This document shows, one piece after another, positions 36,028 through 46,574 of a DNA stretch of 64,000 bases. The notes beneath the pieces are model-generated. The model searched no databases, had not been told where the DNA came from, and was given only the letters and a program-made list of their open reading frames with translations. The first letter of the stretch is position 1. The number at the start of each line of letters is the position of its first letter. Made by a program: the position numbers and the translations under genes. Source of the stretch: CAWIJJ01 sp963836405 (GTDB lineage: Bacteria; Acidobacteriota; Terriglobia; Bryobacterales; Bryobacteraceae); NCBI GenBank assembly GCA_963836405.1, contig CAWIJL010000019.1:186001-250000 (forward strand), given 5' to 3'.

Positions 36028-37413
36028 CTACGGCGCGCGCAGGCGGTAGATGATGCAGTCGCCCGCCCTGCCCGCTTCGGCGTACATCGCCAGCCAGGCG
36101 CGCAGGTCGGGGTAGCGGGTGATGGCCAATCGCGGATTGTAGAGCCCCAGGCCGTCCACGATAAAGGTGGGGCGCGAGCGGGTCAGTTCGGCGCGGCGGC
36201 GGGCGGGCTCTTCGACTTCGACCGGTTCGGATCGCGTCAGGTGACGGTCCGCCGGAACCCCGGTGAGCGGCTGCGAATCCAGGTACGGCGTGGCCGCCGG
36301 GAGACCCGCGTACACAAAAATTTCCGGCCGGTAGCCCCAGACCAGCAGGGTATCGCCGGGGTGCGCCAAGCCTTTGACTTCGGATGCGGCGGCGCGGCTC
36401 GATTGGTCCATGCGGATGTCCCGCCACGTCATGTCCATCGCCGCGGCGAAGAAACTCGGGCCGAAGCGGGTGAGGGGAATGAGCAGGAGCAGCGCCACCA
36501 GTTCGCGCCGGCGGCGGAACAGGGTGAAGCCGCGCGCCGCCATAAGGATCATCGGCGGGAGCAGCAAGACGTAGTATCGGGGGAAGAATCGCATCCCCAT
36601 GGCGAGCCCCACCAAGGCGATGGCCAGCCATCCGGCCCACGTCCACCGCGGCCGTTCGGTCCAAAGGAACCGTCCCGCCGCCACCGCCAGCGCCGAGTGA
36701 AAGCCCAGCCAGTTCACGCTCCGCACGAGTCCGTTCCGCCACGGCGCGGCCACCGGAGTGCTGGCTGCGTACAACCGGCCCCATCGCCAGACCTCGTCGA
36801 AGTAGGCGCCGAGCGATCCGGTGCCGAGCAGCCAGGCGCCGGCCGCCGCTCCGGCAGCGGCGAATCCCGCCGCCAGGGCCGGGATCCCGCCGGGATACCA
36901 GAGTCCGCAAACGGCCAGGACGAAGACGGCTTTCGGACTGACCGCGAAGGCCACGCCCGCCAGGATCCCGCTCCAGAACGGCCGCTTCGCCTGCGCCATC
37001 CAGACGGCGGCCAGGTGGGGCGCCAGCATGAGCATGTCGGAAGCTACGGGGATGACGGCGGAGGGAATGTCGAAAGTCAGAAAAAACGCGAGCAGCCCGG
37101 CAGCCCAGAATCCCTCGCGATGGGACCAGAGGCGGGTGGCCAGCCGGTAGGCCAGCCAGCAGGCGAGCAGCGCATAGGCGGCGTCGAGCAGCCGGAGGGG
37201 CCAGCCATCGGCGGCGCCGCAGAGAAGATGGAAGGCGGCCACCAGGGGAGGCTTATCGAACCAGATCTCGCGGTACAAGGCCTTGCCGTGGAGCATCTGC
37301 GCAGCCGCGGCCAGCGGCAGCGTGTCGCCCTCCCATAGGACGCTGACGTGACACAGCCGTCCCGCCGCCAGCAGCAGCCCGAGCGCCGCCCAAAAAGCCG
37401 TTCTTCGCCTCAG
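36028..37413 (-). CDS. GT39/PMT-like membrane glycosyltransferase or related integral membrane protein
   Basis: This is a polytopic membrane protein with an ArnT/PMT-like opening: the segment LYREIWFDKPPLVAAFHLLC carries the Asp-Lys-Pro-Pro motif of lipid-linked-sugar transferases. About ten hydrophobic helices follow, ending in a soluble C-terminal region. The first ATG (37296) falls inside the conserved region; in-frame residues LLLAAGRLCHVSVLWEGDTL continue upstream as far as a CTG at 37413, with no ATG, GTG or TTG. Either CTG initiates or an upstream base is missing. It is convergent with the lyase gene, 4 nt apart. Confidence 0.7.
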   Translation of the reverse strand: MRRRTAFWAALGLLLAAGRLCHVSVLWEGDTLPLAAAAQMLHGKALYREIWFDKPPLVAAFHLLCGAADGWPLRLLDAAYALLACWLAYRLATRLWSHREGFWAAGLLAFFLTFDIPSAVIPVASDMLMLAPHLAAVWMAQAKRPFWSGILAGVAFAVSPKAVFVLAVCGLWYPGGIPALAAGFAAAGAAAGAWLLGTGSLGAYFDEVWRWGRLYAASTPVAAPWRNGLVRSVNWLGFHSALAVAAGRFLWTERPRWTWAGWLAIALVGLAMGMRFFPRYYVLLLPPMILMAARGFTLFRRRRELVALLLLIPLTRFGPSFFAAAMDMTWRDIRMDQSSRAAASEVKGLAHPGDTLLVWGYRPEIFVYAGLPAATPYLDSQPLTGVPADRHLTRSEPVEVEEPARRRAELTRSRPTFIVDGLGLYNPRLAITRYPDLRAWLAMYAEAGRAGDCIIYRLRAP

Positions 37414-37491
37414 ACTGTTGACTATACCGCGTAGAAGCCCCTTCCCAGCCGCATAGCGCCTGCGTTATCCTAAGCAAAGAAAAAGCGAAGT

Positions 37492-38751
37492 ATGGAGGAA
37501 ATCCACGATCAGCTCGCCGCACTTCGCCGGCGCGTCGCCCAAATCGACCGAAAGTACGCCACGGCCGCCGCCGCTGCGCCCGCCCCGGCGCGGCGTGACG
37601 ACCGCCCTTCCCGGTACTTCATCGAAAATCTGATGTCGGGGGAGGTGGTGAAAACCCCGTTTGGCGAGCATTTCGAGACCGAGCGCGTGTGGGAGCGCCA
37701 CCGCCGCCACGGCTCGGTGGACATCTCCGATCTGGCGGAACTGCCCGAGGATCTGCTGCACCCGCTCTCGGAAGGAGCCATCGAAAGGGCCCATCCCACG
37801 AAATGGGCTTTTCTGGACACGGAAACCACCGGACTTGCGGGCGGCACGGGCACCTACGCCTTCCTGATCGGGGTGGGCTCCATCGATTCCACGGGGTTTC
37901 GCCTGCGGCAGTTCTTCATGCGCGATTACGGCGAGGAGGCATCGCTGCTCTACCGTCTCTCGGAGCATCTTGCCGGCTTCGACGTGCTCATCACCTACAA
38001 CGGAAAAGCTTACGACCAGCCGCTGCTCGAAACCCGCTTCCGGATGGCCCGCGCGCGCCATCCCTTCGACCGGCTGGAGCATCTGGACCTGCTCTTCGGC
38101 GCGCGGCGCCTGTGGAAGCTGCGGCTCGAAAGCTGCCGCCTGGTGGACCTGGAATTTCAGGTGTTGGGCGTGGAACGCGAGGGCGACCTGCCCGGCGAGA
38201 TGATTCCCTACTGTTACTTCGAATACCTACGCACCAAGCAGGCGTTCCAACTGGTGCCGATCTTCCACCACAACGCGCTCGACATCCTGTCGCTGGCCTG
38301 CCTGACGGCGATCGTGCCGTTTGCCTTCCGCAAGCCCGAGGACGCGGCCGTGCGGCACGGAGCCGACCTGATCGGGCTGGCGCGCTGGCTGCTCAAGACG
38401 GAGCGGGCGGAAGAAGGGCTGCTGCTTTTCCGCCGCGCGGTGCAGATGGGGCTGCCAGACCACCTCCTGTTCCGTACGCTGTGGGACATCGCGGCCCTGG
38501 AACGGCGCCTCGGCCGGCAGGACGCGGCATTGGCGGCGGTCACGGAACTCGCGGGGACGCGCAATCCGTTTCGCGCCCGTGCGCTCGAGGAACTGGCCAA
38601 ACACTACGAGCACCGGGAACGGAACTACGCCATGGCGCTCGAGATGACGCGCAGCGCGCTGGCGATCAGCGAAACACCGGCGGCGCGGCGGCGCGAGCAG
38701 AGGCTGCTGCAAAGGATCGCGCGGCCGCGACCGAGCCGCCTGGCTTATTGA
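37492..38751 (+). CDS. RNase H-like exonuclease domain protein (YprB type) with TPR tail
   Basis: The 419-residue protein has a DEDD-type fold: KWAFLDTETTGLAG (D109/E111), YNGKAYDQPLLE (D175) and FHHNALDILSLA (later His and Asp). The C-terminal 150 residues are helical repeat-like (VRHGADLIGLARWLLKTERA, then KHYEHRERNYAMALE). YprB-type proteins are predicted nucleases, and no biochemical function is established. It is divergent from the glycosyltransferase-like gene, and the start ATG lies in an A-rich context. Confidence 0.85.
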   Translation: MEEIHDQLAALRRRVAQIDRKYATAAAAAPAPARRDDRPSRYFIENLMSGEVVKTPFGEHFETERVWERHRRHGSVDISDLAELPEDLLHPLSEGAIERAHPTKWAFLDTETTGLAGGTGTYAFLIGVGSIDSTGFRLRQFFMRDYGEEASLLYRLSEHLAGFDVLITYNGKAYDQPLLETRFRMARARHPFDRLEHLDLLFGARRLWKLRLESCRLVDLEFQVLGVEREGDLPGEMIPYCYFEYLRTKQAFQLVPIFHHNALDILSLACLTAIVPFAFRKPEDAAVRHGADLIGLARWLLKTERAEEGLLLFRRAVQMGLPDHLLFRTLWDIAALERRLGRQDAALAAVTELAGTRNPFRARALEELAKHYEHRERNYAMALEMTRSALAISETPAARRREQRLLQRIARPRPSRLAY

Positions 38752-38764
38752 GCGCGCGCCGCGG

Positions 38765-39679
38765 CTACATAATCCGGCCGTTCTTCCTGGAACCTATCGA
38801 CACGGGCCCGTTCTCGGTAGAAATCCGGATGGTATCGGCCGCCCCGTTAAGCTGCATCAGGTTGCGCTGCGGATCCTTCCAGGCGGTGCGGCAGGGCGCG
38901 GCGGCGCAGTTCATCGGCCCGTGCGACGTTTCCACGCGCAGTCCGGAGCGGAATGTTTCGGGAATGGAAATGCTCACCGGTCCGTTCACCGCGCGGGCTT
39001 CGAGCGCGGGTCCGTTCCACACGTCTTCCGACAAGCTGAGGGAGATGGGCCCGTTCTGGGCTGCCAGGTGAACCTCGCCGCCTTTGCCGCTGAAGGAGAT
39101 GGGCCCGTTGGTGGTGTGGACCTCGACCTGCCCGCCGCAGTCCTTCAGGGAAACCGGACCGTTGGAGGCGCGGGCCTTCACCGTGCCGTTGATGCCGGCT
39201 ACGGAAATTGGCCCGTTCTTGGTCTGGAGGTCCACGGCGCCGTCCTTGGGGGCATGCACGATGAAGTAGGATTGCCATTGCGCGTCGCCGCCCGGTCCGG
39301 TGGTGGAGAAGTGCCCGGCACTGCGGCTGACGCCGATGCCGCGGAGGGCCTGGTCGGCTCCGGCGCGGTCCTCGGCGACGGCGATCTTGCAGACCTCGAC
39401 CGCATATTGGGGCTTGTCCCAACCGGTGACACGGATGATGCCGTGGCCCGCGGAGTCGTCGATTTCGAGCGCCGGCGCTTCATTGCGCTGGAGGGTGAAG
39501 CTCTCTTCACTGCGGGCGATCTGGCCGTTCGAAGTCACCTTCAAGTCGGCACAGCTCTCGGCGCTGCCTTCGATGCTGATGTTCAGATTGTTTTTAGCGG
39601 CGCTCAAGCCTGCCGGCGCGCACAGCCAGGCCAGGCAAAGTACCGCGGAACCAGCGATGTAGAGAAAATCGTTTTTCAT
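38765..39679 (-). CDS. Exported beta-helix protein with Asn-Gly-Pro repeats (DUF4097-like)
   Basis: The start at ATG 39679 has GAGGAG 8 nt upstream; the signal peptide includes YIAGSAVLCLAWLCAPAGLS. At least seven near-identical turns end in N-G-P-(I/V/L)-S (KNGPISVAG, SNGPVSLKD, TNGPISFSG, QNGPISLSL, VNGPVSISI and ENGPVSIGS), the pattern of right-handed beta-helix adhesin-like DUF4097 domains. It is expected in the periplasm or on the surface. The convergent YprB-like gene ends 14 nt away. Confidence 0.75.
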   Translation of the reverse strand: MKNDFLYIAGSAVLCLAWLCAPAGLSAAKNNLNISIEGSAESCADLKVTSNGQIARSEESFTLQRNEAPALEIDDSAGHGIIRVTGWDKPQYAVEVCKIAVAEDRAGADQALRGIGVSRSAGHFSTTGPGGDAQWQSYFIVHAPKDGAVDLQTKNGPISVAGINGTVKARASNGPVSLKDCGGQVEVHTTNGPISFSGKGGEVHLAAQNGPISLSLSEDVWNGPALEARAVNGPVSISIPETFRSGLRVETSHGPMNCAAAPCRTAWKDPQRNLMQLNGAADTIRISTENGPVSIGSRKNGRIM

Positions 39680-39756
39680 TCGGGCAGCTCCTCGTGTCAC
39701 TGCTTGGACGGCGAAGTGCCCCGGACCGTTAGGTTTTTATTGCCGGCCAAAGCGGC

Positions 39757-40344
39757 CTAATTTACAGTGACCGTGACAGTTTGGCGATCCTGGGCGCCGC
39801 CTGCGGCGGAGGCGGTTACCGTGTAGGTGGTTGTTGTCTGCGGCTGCTGCACGGTGCAGCCTTCGCTGCGGCCGGAGGCATGGTAGTGGATAGGCGAGAT
39901 ATCGACGGAGGCGGCATTGCGGACACGGTAGCAAATACTCACGGAATTGCCGCGAGTCACGCGCAGCGCGCTCACCCTCACCTCTTCGATGCGGACGCGG
40001 CCGGGCCCCACGGTCAACTCGAGCGTCCTGGTTGCGGTCTCGCCACCCGCACCTTCCGCGGTCAACGTATAGGTAGTGGCGCCGGCGGGCTCCACCTGTA
40101 CGCAACGCGACAGCGACGCGCTCAACTCCTGCCGCGGCGGGCTCAGCCATACCTTCTCGGCGTTCTCGACGCCATAGCAGAGCAGCAGGGGTTCGCCCCT
40201 GGCGGCTTGGGGAGCGGTGGAATAGAACTGCGTGATCCGCGGCGGGGGAGCGGCTTTCGCTTTGGCTGGTTCTGGCGTGCTCCGCGAACAGCCCGCGAGA
40301 ACGCAGGCCGAGACTGCGGCAGCCCATAGCGGGCGTGGCCTCAC
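39757..40344 (-). CDS. Lipoprotein with Ig-like beta domains
   Basis: The GTG start overlaps the stop of the upstream gene (GTGA). The N-terminus MRPRPLWAAAVSACVLAGC is a lipoprotein signal with the lipobox LAGC. Two similar beta-sandwich domains follow, each with a Cys in LLLCYGV or SICYRV and ending in TTTYTVTA or TTYTLTA. It is probably anchored at the outer or inner membrane. No function is assigned. Confidence 0.7.
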   Translation of the reverse strand: MRPRPLWAAAVSACVLAGCSRSTPEPAKAKAAPPPRITQFYSTAPQAARGEPLLLCYGVENAEKVWLSPPRQELSASLSRCVQVEPAGATTYTLTAEGAGGETATRTLELTVGPGRVRIEEVRVSALRVTRGNSVSICYRVRNAASVDISPIHYHASGRSEGCTVQQPQTTTTYTVTASAAGGAQDRQTVTVTVN

Positions 40345-41132
40345 TGCTTGATAACCGGATCCTGAACCTGGGTTCCCAAACCGGCGTAGGCTTCCTTCAC
40401 CTTGATCACTTTGTCGCCGTTGAAGGTGACGAAGGTGATCTTGCCGGGGGCGTGCCCGTAAACCCAGTCCTCCAGGTCCATTCCGTCCTTGGTTTCCCGG
40501 GATTTGTAGACGGGCCGGCCCAGGGCCATCACCACCTGGTCGTGATTCATGCCTTCCAGGGCACGGTTTTCCTTGATGGCGGACTGCACTTCGGGAGGCA
40601 GCGTTTCCGAGTAGATTTCCGTGACGGTGCGCTTCTCGAAGTCAATGACCGGGGCGAGGATTTTCTTCACTTCGGCCGCCTTGATGGGCTCGAGTCCCTT
40701 GCGGAACATGACCGCGATGGAGGTGCCGCCGGGAGCGTTGCTGTCGCCGCCGCGCGCAATCGGCACGCTCTGTCCATTATTGACGCCGATCTGCACGCCC
40801 TGGTACCACTTCCGCCCGCCTTTGTAGCCGCCGTTGATCTGGAGGACGATGCGATCGTCGTCGATGTCCACTTTGGTCACCTGGACCGTGTCGCCCAAGC
40901 GCGCGGCAGGCCCGCTTTCCTTGGCTTCGTCCGACCACGCCTTCTTGTTATAGGTGCCATCCGACTCGACTTCCAGAGCCTTTTTCGAGTGGGGCAGCAG
41001 GATCTTCATCTTTCCGTACTCGGCGGTAAGCCCGCGCGTCAGTTCCACACGATCGTCGAACGTCAGCTTGTCGGCCGCCGGCAGCAATGCGGGCAGCATG
41101 ATCAGGACGGCAAGAGAGGCGTAGACTCGCAT
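40341..41132 (-). CDS. Exported hypothetical protein with C-terminal SmpA/OmlA-like segment
   Basis: From the ATG at 41132 the 263-residue protein has a signal peptide (MRVYASLAVLIMLPALLPAA) and a beta-rich middle (DIDDDRIVLQINGGYKGGRK). The C-terminal part, GMNHDQVVMALGRPVYKSRE followed by DLEDWVYG, resembles the short BamE/SmpA-like motif (MTxxQVxxxLGxP...W.Y). The lipoprotein gene starts in its stop codon, and it overlaps the CPBP protease gene by 31 nt. It likely sits in the periplasm. Confidence 0.7.
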   Translation of the reverse strand: MRVYASLAVLIMLPALLPAADKLTFDDRVELTRGLTAEYGKMKILLPHSKKALEVESDGTYNKKAWSDEAKESGPAARLGDTVQVTKVDIDDDRIVLQINGGYKGGRKWYQGVQIGVNNGQSVPIARGGDSNAPGGTSIAVMFRKGLEPIKAAEVKKILAPVIDFEKRTVTEIYSETLPPEVQSAIKENRALEGMNHDQVVMALGRPVYKSRETKDGMDLEDWVYGHAPGKITFVTFNGDKVIKVKEAYAGLGTQVQDPVIKQ

Positions 41133-41977
41133 ACGTCGCTTTCCATCGGCGGATCCGTCAGGGGCGATTCCTGCCGTCGCACCGGGGCTTTGCGCAGGTA
41201 CAGAAACAGAAGCACCAGCGACATGGTGGTCAGAATGCTGGCTTCCGGCCCGTACTCTCCGCCGCTCCACAGCGGTCCGGCGGTCCACGCCACTTCGTAG
41301 CCCGTCAATTTCATTCTAAGCCCGCTCAGGTTCACGCCGAACAGGGGCAGGGTGATGTTCCAACCCAAGTGCAGGCCGATCGGCAGCCACAGGTCCCGAC
41401 TGCGCAGGAACGCGTACCCGAAAACGATGCCGAATCCGGCGGTGTTGGCCAGGCCGAACCAGGAGGCATTCGGATTGGCGCTGTGCAGCAGCCCGAATAC
41501 GATACCTACCGGTACGATGGTGGCCCAAGCTCCGGCGGCCTTCAGCAGAACCTGAAATCCGTAGCCGCGAAACAGCAGCTCTTCGCCGGTTGCCCCGGCG
41601 GCCAGCAGGACCATCACGAAAATCCCCGTGCCCGCGCTGGCCGGCCCTTCCGGGGCCCGGGTGAGGTGTGCCGCGCCCACAGCGAGCGCCGGCAGCAGCA
41701 CCAGGCAGGCAGCCCCGACTCCGCCGCCGATTCCGATCGCCAGGTTTTCCGACGAGGCGCGGCGCCACCACAGCCCGACTTCGAGCACCCGGCGGTTGGC
41801 GTAGATGCGCATGGCGAGCCAGTTGGCGAAAATGGCTGCGAGCAGTCCCGTCAGGGTGACCCCGGCCAGGTATCCGCCCAGCCAGACAAACATGGGGCCG
41901 AAGATATAAGCGGTAGCGAAATACAAGACAATGTACACGCCGATATGCGTGGCAAGCCGTAGCGGATCTTTGCGCAT
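41102..41977 (-). CDS. CPBP-family intramembrane metalloprotease
   Basis: The 291-residue polytopic protein starts at ATG 41977. It shows the CPBP/Abi motifs: GEELLFRGYG (E132-E133, R137), FGLLHSANP (H165) and LHLGWNITLPL (H203 and N). The family comprises intramembrane proteases, including CAAX prenyl proteases in eukaryotes; bacterial substrates are mostly unknown, some linked to bacteriocin immunity. It overlaps the next gene by 31 nt, so both envelope proteins are probably co-expressed. Confidence 0.88.
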   Translation of the reverse strand: MRKDPLRLATHIGVYIVLYFATAYIFGPMFVWLGGYLAGVTLTGLLAAIFANWLAMRIYANRRVLEVGLWWRRASSENLAIGIGGGVGAACLVLLPALAVGAAHLTRAPEGPASAGTGIFVMVLLAAGATGEELLFRGYGFQVLLKAAGAWATIVPVGIVFGLLHSANPNASWFGLANTAGFGIVFGYAFLRSRDLWLPIGLHLGWNITLPLFGVNLSGLRMKLTGYEVAWTAGPLWSGGEYGPEASILTTMSLVLLFLYLRKAPVRRQESPLTDPPMESDVCESTPLLPS

Positions 41978-42039
41978 GGGCAAGGCCAGTATCGGTCCTC
42001 GCGGGCGGATTGCGCAACCATGCCCGGAGGGGGCGCATC

Positions 42040-42068
42040 TTAACAACAGGGCTGATTTCGCGTACACA
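42040..42068 (+). promoter_or_regulatory. Promoter of the MBL-fold gene, possibly leaderless
   Basis: TTAACA (42040-42045) and TACACA (42063-42068) are 17 nt apart, a good sigma-70 pattern. The predicted start point falls on the ATG at 42074, and no Shine-Dalgarno sequence is present, suggesting leaderless translation. Confidence 0.45.
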
Positions 42069-42073
42069 TACAA

Positions 42074-43003
42074 ATGAAGAGAAGAACGATCCTCGGCGGA
42101 GCCGGACTGGCGGGTGTCGCCGGGCTGGGAAGCTGGGCCTACCGCACCGCCCCCACCTTCTGGCAGCAATACAGTTCAGATTTGAAACGCGGCGTGCTTC
42201 CGGCCCCGCGCCGTCCCGATCCGAAATCGTGGGGCGACCGGGGCATTTACGCCGCATGGCTGGGGCACAGCACCGTGCTGATGAAGATCGATGGTTTCAC
42301 GCTGCTCACCGATCCGGTGCTGAGCGAGCGCGTGGGCATCAACCTGGGGCTGTTCACGCTGGGCGTCAAGCGCATGGTGGCGCCCGCCCTGCGGCGTCCG
42401 GAACTGCCGAAGATCGACCTGGTGCTGCTCTCCCACGCCCATTTCGACCATTTCGACCTGCCCACGCTGCGCCGGCTGGAAAGCCGGGGGACAGCCGTGA
42501 TCACCGCCGCCCGTACGTCCGACCTGCTGCGTCCGGCGCGCTATCAAAGTGTGACGGAACTCGGCTGGGGGCAGCGCACGCAGGCGGGACCTATCGAGAT
42601 TCGCGCGTTCGAGGTGAATCATTGGGGCGCCCGAGTGCGCAGCGACACTTACCGGGGATATAACGGATACACGATCGCGTCGGGTCGGTACCGGATCCTG
42701 TTCGGCGGCGACACGGCCGTCACCACAGGCTTCCGCGCCGTGCGCACTTCGCGGCCTTTCGACCTGGCGATGATGCCGGTAGGCGCCTATAATCCCTGGA
42801 TTCATTACCACTGCACGCCCGAGCAGGCCTGGCAGATGGCGGGCGATGCCGGCGCCGAGTTCTTCTTCCCGTTGCACCACCAGACGTTCCGGCTCAGCCG
42901 GGAACCGTTCCGGGAGCCGATCGAGCGCGTATACGGCGCCGCCGGCAATCGTCCGGACAGGGTGGCGGTGAGCGAAATCGGCCAGCACGTTCACATCGCG
43001 TAG
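42074..43003 (+). CDS. MBL-fold metallo-hydrolase
   Basis: The 309-residue protein begins with a possible Tat/Sec signal (MKRRTILGGAGLAGVAGLGS). The metallo-beta-lactamase core has SHAHFDHFD with ligands H121, H123, D125 and H126, plus later His residues in EVNHWG, GGDTAVT and FPLHHQT. The overall pattern resembles NAPE-PLD/UlaG-like members (AAWLGHSTVLMKIDGFTLLT). It is probably a periplasmic phosphodiesterase or lactonase-type hydrolase; the substrate is unknown. It is divergent from the CPBP gene and on the same strand as the amidohydrolase remnant downstream. Confidence 0.88.
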   Translation: MKRRTILGGAGLAGVAGLGSWAYRTAPTFWQQYSSDLKRGVLPAPRRPDPKSWGDRGIYAAWLGHSTVLMKIDGFTLLTDPVLSERVGINLGLFTLGVKRMVAPALRRPELPKIDLVLLSHAHFDHFDLPTLRRLESRGTAVITAARTSDLLRPARYQSVTELGWGQRTQAGPIEIRAFEVNHWGARVRSDTYRGYNGYTIASGRYRILFGGDTAVTTGFRAVRTSRPFDLAMMPVGAYNPWIHYHCTPEQAWQMAGDAGAEFFFPLHHQTFRLSREPFREPIERVYGAAGNRPDRVAVSEIGQHVHIA

Positions 43004-43026
43004 GCGCGGCGCAGTATGCTGGTCGA

Positions 43027-44755
<1,729 letters not shown>

Positions 44756-44810
44756 AGGATGCTGTTTTTGCGCGGCTGCGACGAGTCGCAGAGCCGCCGG
44801 CCGGGGCGGG

Positions 44811-45266
44811 TTATGGCTTGATGGCGAAGCTGACGCCGTGCCGTTCGAAACCGAGCGCTTCGTAGAAGGCGTGCGCCTCGCGGCGGCGCTCGTTGCTCGA
44901 GAGCGCCAGTTTATAGCACCCGGCGCGGCGGCACTCGCCGCGGGCGTGCTCCATCATGGCCCGGCCGATGCCCCGCCCCTGAAATTCGGGCAGCACCCCG
45001 ACATTTTCCGCGATGCCGGCCCGCAGCCCGCGCTTGGCGAGGCTGTCGAGAATCAGCAGGGCATAAGTGCCCGCAATCCTGCCGGCGGTCTCGGCCACGA
45101 ACAGCCGGTAGGAGGGATAAGCCCGGAAGCGCGCATAGTGCTCCCGCGCCTCATCCGCGGTAAAACCGGCGGCGTCTTCGAGACCGGAGCGCCGATACAC
45201 TTCGAGCACGCCCGCCAAGTCCGGATCGCCGGCTGGACGGATGGTCACCTGGTCCATACCCTCCAT
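44811..45266 (-). CDS. GNAT-family N-acetyltransferase
   Basis: The 151-residue protein carries the acetyl-CoA-binding motif GVLPEFQGRGIGRAMMEHA and the family end ALSSNERRREAHAFYEALGF. An internal ATG three codons later (MDQVTIRPAG) is an alternative start. It is convergent with the amidohydrolase remnant and probably cytoplasmic; the substrate is unknown. Confidence 0.85.
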   Translation of the reverse strand: MEGMDQVTIRPAGDPDLAGVLEVYRRSGLEDAAGFTADEAREHYARFRAYPSYRLFVAETAGRIAGTYALLILDSLAKRGLRAGIAENVGVLPEFQGRGIGRAMMEHARGECRRAGCYKLALSSNERRREAHAFYEALGFERHGVSFAIKP

Positions 45267-45284
45267 TATTGGGCCAGGAAAGAC

Positions 45285-45455
45285 TTAGGCCGCTTTGACG
45301 ACTGCCGGACGAAAATCGTCACACGGGCAAAACTCGCGGTTCGGAGGGTATCCGATGGCCGCCAGGCAAGGCCGTGTGCCGGTAGTTCCGTGCTCGGATT
45401 CCAGATGGCCGCACTGAGCGCACTTGGGACGGGGCTCCGCCTTTGCGGAGCGCAT
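45285..45455 (-). CDS. Small Cys-rich protein
   Basis: A 56-residue frame starting at ATG 45455 reads MRSAKAEPRPKCAQCGHLES, then TRPCLAAIGYPPNREFCPCDD. Cys pairs CxxC, a single Cys and CxC with a nearby His (GHLESEH) suggest a small zinc or other metal site. The longer upstream open frame looks non-coding. I do not assign a family or function. It ends 19 nt from the GNAT start on the same strand. Confidence 0.5.
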   Translation of the reverse strand: MRSAKAEPRPKCAQCGHLESEHGTTGTRPCLAAIGYPPNREFCPCDDFRPAVVKAA

Positions 45456-45559
45456 GATTGGTGATGCCACGACTATTATGACTCTATTTTGTAAGACGGC
45501 GTGTAACATCACCCGGTTCCAATCCGCCTTTTGGCATATACTGATACGGGAGTAATGGG

Positions 45560-46573
45560 ATGCAATTTGGCCAGGGAAAGCCACCGGTGGGAGTTATCTT
45601 CGATTCCGATTTAGGGAACGGAATCGACGACCTCCTCACGCTGGCGGTTTTGTACGGTATCTCCGGAAAAGGGGAATCCCGAGTCGTCGGCGTCTCCGTA
45701 TCCAAACCGAATCTCAAAGCGGCGGCAATGTGCGACGCCCTGGTCCGATTCTTCTCCGCGGAAACCGGTACGTTTCAGCCGGCTGCGTTCGGGGGCGGGG
45801 GCAGCCTTCCGGTCGGCCTGACTCAGAAGGGCAAGAACCCGGAGGAAACTCCGCTGATGAAGGCGGTGCTTCGCGAAACGGCCGAAGGAAAACCCGCTTT
45901 CCAGCACACGATCCACGAGATGAACGACACCGCCGATCCATTGGCAGTGATTCGCAACTCGCTGTCGGCGCAGTTCCCGCAGAATGCGATCGTGGTGCTC
46001 GGCGGCCCCGCCACCAATCTGGCCGGTGTACTGGCGCTGCCGCCGTCCAAAGCCCTGATCGAGAACAAGGAAAAGCTGCTGGTGGCGGCCGTGGGCGCCT
46101 ATGCGGATGGCCCGCCCGATCCGGCAATTGCGGCCGACCTTCCGGCGGCGCGCAAGGTTTTCGCCGAGTGGCCCGGGCCTGTGCTTGCCGTTGGATCCGA
46201 AGTGGGAGCGGCCCTCCCGTTCCCCGGGGCGAGCCTGGAAACGGAGGCTTTTGCGTGGGCGCCCTCCCACCCTTTGGTAGAGGCGTACAAGGCTTACCGG
46301 CAAATGCCGTACGACGCTCCTGCCGCGGGACCGGCGGGGATTCTCCAGGCCATTCGCCCTCAAGAGAACTACTTCAAGCTCTCCGAGCCGGGAACCATTT
46401 CCGTTCTCGACGACGGCCGCACGCGTTTTACACCCGGAGCCGGTGGCAAGCACCAGTACCTGGTGGTAGATCCTGCGCAAAAGGAGCGGGTTCTGCAGGC
46501 TTACGTGGAATTGGCCAGCGCCAAACCGGTCCCGCGTGCGACCCGCTTTCGCCCGGGGCAGAAAAAGAAGTAG
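45560..46573 (+). CDS. Inosine-uridine-preferring nucleoside hydrolase-like protein
   Basis: GGGAG lies about 10 nt before the ATG. The 337-residue protein shows the calcium/ribose motif VIFDSDLGNGIDDLLTLAVL (D15, D17, D23, D24), TADPLAVIRNSLS, and VVLGGPATNLAGVL, the core of nucleoside hydrolases, which split ribonucleosides into base and ribose. No signal peptide is obvious, but the short N-terminus could mean the true start is further up. The stop is followed by the DUF1592 start, indicating one transcript with the DUF1592/DUF1552 genes. Confidence 0.82.
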   Translation: MQFGQGKPPVGVIFDSDLGNGIDDLLTLAVLYGISGKGESRVVGVSVSKPNLKAAAMCDALVRFFSAETGTFQPAAFGGGGSLPVGLTQKGKNPEETPLMKAVLRETAEGKPAFQHTIHEMNDTADPLAVIRNSLSAQFPQNAIVVLGGPATNLAGVLALPPSKALIENKEKLLVAAVGAYADGPPDPAIAADLPAARKVFAEWPGPVLAVGSEVGAALPFPGASLETEAFAWAPSHPLVEAYKAYRQMPYDAPAAGPAGILQAIRPQENYFKLSEPGTISVLDDGRTRFTPGAGGKHQYLVVDPAQKERVLQAYVELASAKPVPRATRFRPGQKKK

Positions 46574-46574
46574 A

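Noticed and set aside
36028..36036. Terminator between the convergent lyase and glycosyltransferase-like genes
   Set aside because: Only a few bases separate the stops and no stem with a T-tract is visible.
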